A stretch of DNA of 64,000 nucleotides from Garcia nutans (lineage: Eukaryota > Streptophyta > Magnoliopsida > Malpighiales > Euphorbiaceae). Position 1 is the first letter of the stretch. Every line of letters begins with the position of its first letter. Shown here one piece after another: positions 55,570 through 64,000 of the stretch. The translations under genes were made by a program, and so were the position numbers. The notes beneath the pieces were generated by a model, which saw nothing but the letters and a program-made list of their open reading frames with translations, did not search any database and was not told the DNA's origin. Location: positions 38,006,001 through 38,070,000 of the forward strand of contig CANTUV010000035.1 of NCBI GenBank assembly GCA_947685225.1. Reading direction: 5' to 3'.

Positions 55570-56961
55570 ATGGAACCCAAACAAATTCAAAGGATGGTGG
55601 ATGAAGCCCTTAATACCATGATGGAAGAAATAAAAGAGGCCATGGCTGAGACCATGAGGAACCAATTGACTGCAATCTTAGAGAATCATGCCGAGGCTTC
55701 TGCTAGCATTAAGAAGCCAAAGGACAAAGGGAAGATGAAAGTTAATGAAGTGGCTTGTGATGATGAGAAGGTGATCATTGATGATCATGATTGGGCTCAA
55801 TACTACCAAGATCTTCAAGATAAAAAGGAGCCAAAGGTTATTGAGAAGGCAACTATTGAAAAGACCGAGACATCTGATATTGAAAAGATTATTGCTGATT
55901 TAGAAAATAAATTTGAGAAAAAGCTGAAAACTGAAGAAATGTCCGAAGTTGACAAATTATTTGAGCTAGATGAAGAGGTCCCATACAAGTTTAAGATGCC
56001 ATCTTTTGCAAAGTATAATGGCACTGGAAATCCTCATCTCCATGTGAAGCAGTATATCACTGCCATGCAATCTGCCCGAGCTACTAAGGCTCAAACTCTA
56101 AGGTACTTCCTGCTCTCATTGGATCTTACTGTCCAAAATTGGTTCAATACCTTAGATGATGGAACATAAAAGAGTTGGGATCTACTTTACAAATCCTTCA
56201 TCCAACAATATGGATACAATGTTGAAATGGAAGTTACCTTAATGGAAGTTGAGTCCATTGGGCAACTACCAAATGAAAATTTTGTAGATTATGTCAAGAG
56301 ATGGAGAAACAAGGCTGCTTTACTCAAGAAGAGACCCGATGAATCCGATCAAATAAGGATGATTGTGAGAGGGGTGTTGCCTAATCTTTGTGAGAGGATG
56401 TCTCATACACTCATACGTGATTTCAAAGATCTTCTCCTAGTTGGTCTACAAATTGAAGAGTGGGAAAGGGAGAAGAATCGCTTTTCAATAAAAAGGAATG
56501 AGAAAGGGAATTACCAGTCAGGCAATCAAAGCACACAAAAAGAAGTTGATGTTAATGCCGCTAGTGAAAGAGGAATGAGGTAGTTTTCAGATCTGGGGAA
56601 GCCACTGTCTTGGGTTCTCAATAAGCTACAAAGGAAGGGATTGTTACAACCCTTGACTCCTCATCCTTTGCCTAATCCTCTTCCACCTAACTTTGATACT
56701 AATGAATTTTGCCAATTCCATCAAAGGCCTGGACACGAAACGGACAATTGCATGAAGTTGAGGCATGAGATCCAGAATTTAATTGATAATGGCAAGTTGC
56801 CCGAGCCGAACAAGCCCAACACCAAAGATAATCCATTTCCAAGGTTCAATAGAGTACCTCCACCGGCAACCTTCATGGTGGGAAAAGGATTGAAAGAAGA
56901 TTTTGTTTTATCCTCTTTTCAAGATGGGAATGTTGAAGATGTGAAAGGAAAAGCAGCCTAA
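55570..56961 (+). pseudogene. Tat1 gag, one frame with two stops
   Basis: ATG at 55,570 (MEPKQIQRMVDEALNT). Charged, Lys/Glu-rich N-terminal third; capsid-type Gag part from FKMPSFAKYNGTGNPHLH through LRYFLLSLDLTVQNWFNTL and GQLPNENFVDYVKRWRNKA; then a C-X2-H-X4-H-X4-C knuckle (CQFHQRPGHETDNC) and PPATFMVGKGLKEDF near the end. Stops: TAA at 56,167-56,169, probably replacing Trp, and TAG at 56,581-56,583, probably replacing Gln. The frame is otherwise open for 464 codons, so the decay is recent. Gag forms the particle; no protease or pol follows. Confidence 0.88.
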
Positions 56962-58440
56962 CTCAATGAACTTTCCTTAGCTTGAATGTTGCTTTTCAAT
57001 CTTACTTTATTTAATATTTTGGAACTATCGTGTTTTTCAAATTTAAATTTGTTTAAATAAATTACTTTCATCATAAATTTTTGTTGGTCTTTGTTCATTT
57101 TAGTGCTCAACCAATGAGGAATCTATCTTGATAATTCATAAATTTATCTATGCATCATGACTCGAATGACTTTACTAGATGAGGGAATTACTCTATAGCA
57201 TTGAGTTGTGTATGCTTACTTAGAGAGGGCTCCTGCATAATTATCTTTGTCTAGGTCTTAGTCAGTCTTAGAACATGCTTTGACAAACTTTTGAGGCAAA
57301 ATTGAACTCTGCTTATTTAAGGGAGAGATGATCTAGGCATTGTTTGGTTAGCCAATAACTAGTATCCACCTTGTTAAATATCAATCCCTAGTTGTCCCTT
57401 TGAGCCTTCATAAAATTTTAGCTTTCTTTTCATTGGCTTACAAACCTCAATAACCTACCCTGAACTGTTGTGATACTTTTGACAAGTCTTATGATTACTA
57501 AGATGAATAGGCAAGAAGATCAAAGAAAGCAATGATTAGTCAAGATCATAAGGGTAGTTGAAGTTTTCAAGACCATAAGGATAGTTGATGTTCTCAAAAC
57601 CTTAAGGGTAGTTGAAGTTCCCTTAATGTCTCCAATATATCAAGACAACATCAACATTAGAGTAACAAATGATTTATCCCTATTAAAGAAGATTTATGTT
57701 ACTCCACTCATCCATTATTGGAAGCCCAAGTTGGTACAAACAAGACAACTATGTTTGAGCTAGAACCAAAAAAGGAAAAAAGGAAAAAAGAGAATAACAA
57801 AGAGAAAAAAGAAGAAGAAGAAGAAGTAGAATAGAAAAAGAATTAAAAAAAAGATAAAACCTAAAAAGACGGTTCAGAAAGCCAACTGAGTTATCTTTTA
57901 CCTAAAGCAGCAAAAGGCTTCCATTTGGTTCATAAAGACATTTTTACTTGAATTGGCCCAAAGCAACCAAAGATTCAATCAAAATTGGAGAAAAGGAGGG
58001 AGACCATCCAGTTCTTGAAAGTTTTGTACTTGACAGTCCAACAAGAAAGAAGGACAAAATGATAAAATGCTCAAAGAAAGGGAAGATTAAGGAAAACAAA
58101 GAGAAAGAAAAGGGAAGAGTAAGAGAAATAAAGAAAAGGGAGAAGAAGAAAAGAAAGGAATTTGGGTCTTAAACTTTTTGCAAGGGCAAAAACTGTCCTG
58201 ATCAGGATGCAGCTTAATGTCAAGAAGACAAAAAGAATTTAGAGACTAGCAAAATTGTTCCCAACTGCCTAAAGTTCAAACAAGAAATTTATAGTGTGAG
58301 GGTTTGTCCATTGTGTCACACCAGCTTCTATCTCAAAATGGCCTTCATTTAACCCATGTCCCTTGTAGACCTCATTTCAAGCCTATCAAAGACCTGTTGA
58401 TCTCTCTTGGTAGGTAGAATCTATTAGTGGAGATAGTTTG
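56962..58440 (+). other. Pol-less interior of Tat1-full
   Basis: Where pol is expected there is non-coding sequence, with a near-repeat CATAAGG.TAGTTGA-GTT (57,545-57,625) and purine-rich runs at 57,765-57,862 and 57,990-58,165. No RT, RNase H or integrase motif is visible in any frame I read. Confidence 0.7.
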
Positions 58441-59587
58441 GATAAGCATGCATATGAGATAGACAATATTTAATTCAAATGAGACCTTTGGCCAAGCAAT
58501 GTGTATGTGCCTATCTGAAGTGCAACAATTCTTGCTTAAATAGAATTGATTCCCGAGTTTAGTATGGTAACTAGGGTTGTCACGTTATAGATATGTTAAT
58601 TTATCAAGTCCTGAGGTACATTGACATTAATTTGGCAAAGCCAACATTTGTTTTCAAAATCAAAATTCAAAATTCAAAAAAAAAATGTGTTTTGTCATAC
58701 AAAGCCTTCAAGTTAAGGGAAGTATGTTAAACCTCCAAAGGTCATATTGGGCAAAGGAAATGATTATTGGCAAGCTAAAACATAATTCAAAATGGATGCA
58801 TCCCTGACTCTACCATTAGGGGTCTCTACCACTCATGTTCTCAACATATAGAAGATAAAAGCCACAAATGCAAAGCTTTCGATCATTCCAATGCAAGTCT
58901 TGAACGAGCATCAAAACGGAACCAATGAGAACACTTCTGCTGATCACCTCGGTCTATGAGTCAATGGAACAACTGTAAGTATTATTCATGCATATCATGC
59001 ATACATGAGCATATCACATCATACTTTCTTATCTTGTATTGTCTATTCTTTATCAAAGTGAACAGCAAACACTCTGTGAAGTGAAGAATCAAAAGAAGAT
59101 GTCAAATCAGGGGGGCATAGAAAGCCCATTGCTTGAGAAAGCTCCAGCAATCTTGCAAAGAGAAGAAATGCATGCTTATGCGAAGAACAAGATGGTAAAA
59201 ATATCAATCAAAGCTTGGGGGCAAGGAGATGATATAAGGTCCAATTAAAAATAGCTAAATCTTTGCAAAAAGGAAGAACAAAAGAATGGAACTTTAGAAC
59301 TCTCAAAAGAATGAAGATGCAAAAGACAAAAGACCAATTCAGCTAAAAGAGCTGAAGCCAAGGTAAAGACCCGACCTCCAATGGATAGAGACCCATGTTT
59401 TAAGAGTAAAGACCCAATCTCAAAGGATGAAGATCCATTTGCAATGGTGAAGACCCGATGTCAAAAGATGAAGATTCATTTTCAAGGATGAAGACCCGAT
59501 CTCAAAGGATGAAGATCCATTTTGAGGGTGGAAAACCATAATGCATGGAATAACCGAAGCAGTCAGATTTCTCAAATTACAAAAGGT
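58441..59587 (+). other. Tat1-full 3' UTR, part shared with 1-1,347
   Basis: Aligned by eye with Tat1-left. It contains a degenerate four-unit version of the 41-bp array at 59,361-59,527. Small frames in both copies are not conserved convincingly. Confidence 0.75.
59361..59527 (+). repeat. 41-bp-type tandem array, degenerate
   Basis: About four units of (GGTGAAGACCCG...GGATGAAGATCC). The stems are partly decayed compared with 1,052-1,300. Confidence 0.8.
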
Positions 59588-60095
59588 CAGTCAAACTCAA
59601 TCTCAGGTCCAAGCACCCAAATTCATATCAATCTCGGGTCCAAGCACCCAATCTCGGGTCCAAGTACCCAAATCTATTCAAGCTCGGGTCCAAGAACCCA
59701 ATCTCGGGTCCAAGCACCCATTCTTGGGTCTAAGTATCCAAATCAAATCAATCTCGAGTCCAAACACCTATTCTCGGGTCCAAGCACCCATTCTCAGGTC
59801 CAAGTACCCAAATCAAATCAATCTCGTGTCCAAGAACCCAAATTCAAATCAGCCTCGGGTCCAAGTACCCAATCTCGGGTCCAAGTACCCCATCCCGGGT
59901 CCAAGTGCCCAATCTCGGGTCCAAGTACCCAAAATCAATTCAAGCTCGGGTCCAAGTACCCAAATCAAATCAATCTTGGGTCCAAGTACCCAATCCCGGG
60001 TCCAAGTACCCAAAATCAATTCAAGCTAGGGTCCAAGTACCCAATCCCAGGTCCAAGTACCCAATCTCGGGTCCAAGTACCCAAAACAATTCGCC
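59588..60095 (+). repeat. GGGTCCAAGTACCC-type tandem array, Tat1-full 3' UTR
   Basis: About two dozen monomers with CTCGGGTCCAAGTACCC cores. Shorter and more uniform than the 3,787-4,725 array. It ends 75 bp before the 3' LTR. Confidence 0.92.
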
Positions 60096-60154
60096 ATCTC
60101 AAAAATTAAGTCTTATTGCTTTTCATTCTCTTTCACTAAGGTTTCAGATCATTT

Positions 60155-60169
60155 AAGCAGGGGGCAAAC
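60155..60169 (+). other. Polypurine tract of Tat1-full
   Basis: AAGCAGGGGGCAAAC directly before TGTAGATCC. Confidence 0.75.
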
Positions 60170-62364
60170 TGTAGATCCTTAATTTTTGACCCAATTCGAT
60201 CTAATATGTTTTATTTAGCCCAAAATGATTTTTGTTGTTTAATTGGTCCAAAATAATTTTAATTAAATAATTTTTACCTTAGTATCTAATTTTTATTAAT
60301 AAAAAATAAAAATAAACAAATAAAAATAAAAAAATAAAAATCGGAGTCGAAAAAAAATCGGCAAATAAAAGTGGTCGAGCAGGCCTGTCGGCCCAGCAGC
60401 AGCTCACCCACGGGCCTGCGGGAGTTTTGCCCGCAGGAATTTTCTGCGGGCTGGCACGCCCACTGGCCCCAGCCACGGGCCCGCTGCTACAGTTTTTGCC
60501 AGCGCAAAATATTTCGACCCAAATTTTTGAAACCTAATCCAATTAGGTTTTAATTTCTTTTTTTATTAATATTACTTACCTTAATTAATTAGGAATAAAC
60601 AACCTAAAAATCATTATAAATAAGGACCAATAGAACCAAATTAAAGGAGGAAAAAATTTACACAGAGAGCTTAGGATTGGAAACCAAATCAAGTAAGGAA
60701 AAGCAACAATTCAATTCAATTGATTTTTAAGGGAGGAGCACCACGAATTAAGCAATTAAAAGGCAACAAAGGCTTGTCTTTGGAGCTAGTTCATCCAAGA
60801 AGAGTTATTTTTTGGAGAATCAACAAAAGAAGGTATGTTAAATTCTTTTTGATTTATGTAACACAATAGCAAATCTATACAATTTAAGGTTTTTTTTAAA
60901 TCAAAACTTTAGAACTTTAATTTAATTCTTCCAAGATTAAAACACTAAAACGTGACCTTCTTTTCTAAAAAGTCTTAAAATTGTTATTTTTTCTTCTTAA
61001 AAATCTTAAAACTCTAATTGAACATTTTTTTCAACAAAACCAAAATCAAATTTTGTTTCTTTTAAAATTTTAAAGTAGGTTCTATTTCATTCAAAAAGCC
61101 TTAAAAAAACATCTTTTTTACTTATAAAAACTTCAATCCATTTGTTTAAATTCATAAAACTTCATAAATCATCAAATTGCTTTTTAAAACTCTAATTCAA
61201 ATTCATTACCCGAGAACCCTAATTTCAAAGCCTAAATCCAAAATTCAGCTTTTAAACCTAAAATAATGAACACTAACCCTTTTAAAACCCTTAAACCCTA
61301 ATTTTTATGAACCCTAGTCCTTTTAAAATATTAAAAAAATATAAAAACATAAAAACTCAAAAATTACACAGTAGCTTAAATCACCATTTATGAATTAAAA
61401 AGTATTTCAAAGTGTCCAAAACCCTAGTTTCATGATTTCACCATTCAAATCTTAATTTGTTTAATCAAAGTGTCTTACCAACCTTTAAAAAACATAAAAT
61501 CCTAATCTATTTTAATTCCCTAAAAAGTCACAGTAGCTTAACTTTAGAATTTCCAAAACCTTAACACATGAGATAAAGAACCCTAAATAGAAATAGTAGC
61601 TATACTTGAACTTTTATTTGTTTATTCAATTCCATATTTATTTATACCTTGATTTATTTCTTATGCTTTAATTTATTTAATTTTAATACTTGAGTTATTT
61701 AATTTATCATGGATGGATGTTTGTTTTAGTTAATAGCTTTGATGAATGATTTATTTATTATGAATGGATATTTACTTTTATCAATTTATTTAGACTTTCA
61801 AATTTTGTAAGAGGTATGTTTCCACTTGGTGGGTACCTCATTAGTTAAACATCATGTAATTTAATTTTCTTTTCGATTTTAGAACCTTTGTAAAGGGCAT
61901 GTTTCTACCTTTTGGTGGGTGTCCTATCTAGGCATGTGATGTAAGGACATTTTTCCATCCTTGGATGGGTGTCCATTTATTTGTTTTTTTTTGTTTGGAC
62001 ATTGTTTTGATTTTAATATAATGATGCTTTCTTTTTATTGTGTGTAGTATGGATAATATTGTTATATTTAAGAATTTATAATATTAAGACCTGTAAAGGA
62101 GGCCGGTTCCAATGAACCGGGCATTGTGGGGGTGCTGGGCCATTTCTCACCTTCCCCACACGTACCAAACTTTCCGAACCCATTAAGGGGTTGGGGATTC
62201 CTTAGGAATCGAGTCATCCACCCCTTTCTTTTTTCCCGGCCCATCCGGATGGCGACTCCATTTTCTCCGGACTTAGGTCGTGTTCTCTATGGCCCCGAGC
62301 CTAAACAGTGCCGAAGTCGCAAGAATCATTCCACCAGGAGTGGGGGCGAAAATCCCTGCTCACA
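60170..62364 (+). repeat. Tat1-full 3' LTR
   Basis: Same landmarks as the 5' LTR: GC-rich block at 60,370-60,500, TATAAATA at 60,615, triple hairpin at 61,811-61,974, PBS-like core near 62,249. Ends CTGCTCACA. Confidence 0.92.
61811..61974 (+). other. Triple hairpin of the Tat1 LTR (3' LTR of Tat1-full)
   Basis: Hairpins at 61,811-61,839, 61,894-61,925 and 61,945-61,974. All outer and inner stems are retained; hairpin 1 has inner CCAC/GTGG where the 5' LTR has CTAC/GTGG. Confidence 0.75.
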
Positions 62365-62800
62365 CCAGGTCCAACATCCAAAGCAACTCGAGTCTAGAAC
62401 CCAAATCATTTTCTTGTCTAGAACTCAATCCAAGTCCAGAACCTAAACCAACTCGAGTCCAAAACCTAAACCATTTTTTGAGTCCAGAACTCAATCTAGG
62501 TCAAGAACTCAAACCATTTTTTGAGTCTTGAACTCAATCCGAGCCTAGAACCCAAACCATCTCGGGTCCATAACCTAAACAATTTTTTGAGTCCAAAACT
62601 CAATCTTGGTAATCATTTTCAAATCTAAAACCATCTCGGGTCCAGAACCCAAATCTTGTTCTAGTCCAAAACTCAATCCGTGTTCAGAACCCAAATATTT
62701 TTCAAGTCCATAACTCAACTCGGGTCTAGAACCCAATCCGATCTCTGGTCTAGAACCCAAAATATAATTCTCAAGTTCACAACCCATCCTTATCCAAAAT
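62365..62800 (+). repeat. Tat2 3' UTR tandem array, right part
   Basis: Continues 51,945-52,215 after Tat1-full: CTCGGGTCCAGAACCC-type monomers alternate with TTTTTGAGTCCAGAACTC. The first 5 bp are the target duplication. Confidence 0.88.
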
Positions 62801-62850
62801 TAATCCAAAGACATGTTGCTTTTTACTCTCTAAATGAATTCAGGATCGTT

Positions 62851-62866
62851 CAAGCATTGGGCAAAT
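62851..62866 (+). other. Polypurine tract of Tat2
   Basis: CAAGCATTGGGCAAAT before TGTAGATCC; the same sequence type as in Tat1. Confidence 0.65.
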
Positions 62867-63295
62867 TGTAGATCCTTAATTTTAGTCCTAAGGTAGTCCG
62901 GTCCTAATTAAAAAGGCCAAATCAAAGATTGATCCATTCTTAATGGCTTAAACTTGTTTTAAAGCCTTTAATTAGATTGGTTCAATTTTATAAGGGCTAA
63001 AATAAACTGGTTGAACTTATAAAAGCCCAAATTAATTTTATTCCGTCTGAAGATTAAAAATTTTAGACTGGATTGAGTCGAACCAAGTCCTGGGCGACAT
63101 CATCCAATGCTCATGTCGACTTGGAGGGTTTAAATTGACATGAGCGGGCTTTATGTCGATTTGGATGTTCCAATTTGACATGAACCCTAATTTTTAAGAG
63201 AATTTGGTGAACAATTTAATTTCCTAATCAAGCTAGACTTCAATTAAATTTTGGACTAGCATATTAGGGGTTTTAGGGTTAAACAATTATTTTCC

Positions 63296-63303
63296 TATAA
63301 ATA
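63296..63303 (+). promoter_or_regulatory. TATA box of the Tat2 3' LTR
   Basis: CCTATAAATAGATG, about 110 nt downstream of the palindromic modules. Confidence 0.65.
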
Positions 63304-63774
63304 GATGATTAAAAAGCAGAATCAGGGGATTGGCAACTGAGGATTAGCAACTAAGAGCTTTAGCAAGAAAGATTAAGGACTTTTAAAAGATAATTAGTAA
63401 AAGGAAAGCAACAACCATCAACACACAGAATACTATCAAAATAATACACTATACAAAGGCAGTAATCACTATCTTTACTTTTTTTGGCTAGAATTCCAAA
63501 TTGGTGCAAGCAATAGCTTGAATCAACATATAACTTGGTGGAGGCTCCAATGTAGGTTTTGTTATCTAAGCTCTTTAAAATCATAGCAAGTTCTTATTAT
63601 TAATATCATGAAGTTCATACTTACTATGGTTTTATTTAAATGTGTCCAGTAAGATTTGTTCGATAATACCATCAATTTACATCTACTGTATCTTCATTTA
63701 AACAAATCCAGTAGTTGTTTATCTCATGCAATATTTACTTAAATTAAATATCCAGTAGCCTAGTTCAAATATCC

Positions 63775-64000
63775 AAAACCCTAATCTTAAAACCCTAAAA
63801 CCTAATATCCATAACTCTAGCTCCTAAACTTAAATTCGTGAAACCCTAAACCCTAATATCCAAAAACCTTAATTTCTTAAACCCTAACTCCTTAAACCCT
63901 AATTCCCTTAAACCCTAATTTACAAAACCCTAATTCTTAAAAATCCTAAACCATAATTTTACCCTAATTTTTAAAAGCCTTAAACCCTAAATTTCCAAAA
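63775..64000 (+). repeat. Telobox-like AAACCCTAA cluster in the Tat2 LTR
   Basis: Nine copies of AAACCCTAA, irregularly spaced, downstream of the promoter. Not a telomere array, because the spacing is irregular. Confidence 0.85.

Larger units (their letters stand above)
52216..62364 (+). mobile_element. Tat1-full: complete gag-only Tat/Ogre-like element (10,149 bp)
   Basis: LTRs of 2,171 and 2,195 bp (52,216-54,386; 60,170-62,364) are very similar. Target duplications CCAAG (52,211-52,215) and CCAGG (62,365-62,369) differ at one base. The primer-binding site TGGCGACTCCACTGGGGA follows the 5' LTR. The internal region holds a leader, a gag frame with two stops, about 1.5 kb without pol, a 3' UTR with two tandem arrays, and a polypurine tract. 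No protease, RT or integrase is detectable, so it is non-autonomous. It sits inside the Tat2 array. Confidence 0.93.
27600..64000 (+). mobile_element. Tat2: Tat/Ogre-like element, split by four insertions, running off the window
   Basis: Collinear pieces are 27,600-28,152, 36,747-37,836, 45,923-52,215 and 62,365-64,000. They give protease-RT linker, RT, RNase H, a second RNase H, integrase, a Tat-type 3' UTR, antisense ORF remnants, a tandem array, a polypurine tract and a 3' LTR. TSDs at the Ath-I, Ath-J and Tat1 insertion borders allow the pieces to be joined. The second RNase H is diagnostic of the Tat lineage. All coding is decayed. Its 5' LTR is probably at 24,541. Confidence 0.75.
62867..64000 (+). 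repeat. Tat2 3' LTR, truncated by window end
   Basis: Starts TGTAGATCCTTAATTTTAG. GACATGAG/CTCATGTC modules at 63,092-63,184, TATAAATA at 63,296-63,303, then a telobox-like stretch from 63,775 with nine AAACCCTAA in about 225 bp. Confidence 0.85.

Noticed and set aside
63775..64000. Interstitial telomere array
   Set aside because: AAACCCTAA copies are irregularly spaced and lie in the expected post-promoter zone of an LTR, so telobox-like motifs fit better.

Overview
The window is plant nuclear DNA made almost entirely of nested LTR retrotransposons. It is AT-rich, carries Tat/Ogre-like and Athila-like Ty3/gypsy proteins plus Tekay-like LTRs, has tRNA primer-binding sites of plant type, and contains plant-mobile-domain remnants. 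A eudicot and a gene-poor, probably pericentromeric region are inferences. I see no host gene, rRNA, tRNA gene or CRISPR array. The names used below are mine. Tat1 is a Tat/Ogre-like family with LTRs starting TGTAGACCC and ending CTCACA. Tat2 is a second Tat-like family. Ath-host, Ath-C, Ath-H, Ath-I and Ath-J are Athila-like. Tek-L and Tek-D are Tekay/Del-like LTRs.

Layout. The oldest visible layer is Ath-host (16,632-24,540, plus strand): decayed protease, RT, RNase H, integrase and an env-like ORF. Tat1-left lies on its left (1-16,631): the 3' UTR and 3' LTR of an element that starts outside the window. Its UTR is split by solo LTR Tek-L (1,348-3,763, TSD TCTCA). Its LTR is split by a composite insert (6,035-15,135, flanked by CCTCA) made of Ath-C joined head-to-head with a Tek-D end. 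A solo Tat1 LTR (19,827-21,814, TSD GATTG/GATTA) splits the Ath-host integrase. Ath-host stops at 24,541, where Tat2 begins and runs beyond 64,000.

Inside Tat2 are a Tat1 LTR fragment (25,515-25,785), Ath-H (25,786-27,599), two reverse-strand non-autonomous Athila elements (Ath-I 28,153-36,746, TSD GAAAC; Ath-J 37,837-45,922, TSD GTAAG), and a complete gag-only Tat1 element (52,216-62,364, TSD CCAAG/CCAGG) inserted in the Tat2 3' UTR tandem array. Tat2 itself shows RT, RNase H, a second RNase H, integrase, antisense DUF7745-like and plant-mobile-domain remnants, a 3' UTR array, a polypurine tract and the start of its 3' LTR.

Coding capacity. Only two long intact frames remain. Ath-J carries an 897-codon Gag-protease frame fused in frame to the integrase C-terminus. 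Ath-I carries a 366-codon env-like ORF. The two elements have lost different parts of pol and hold complementary genes, so both probably depend on helpers.

Most notable signals. (1) A conserved triple hairpin with compensatory changes in all four well-preserved Tat1 LTRs. (2) Arrays of GC-rich palindromic modules placed just upstream of the TATA box in LTRs of unrelated families, and again upstream of env-like ORFs. (3) In-frame Gag-integrase C-terminus fusions produced by two different deletions. (4) A stem-loop in the Tat1 LTR that presents an 11-nt copy of the element's own primer-binding site.
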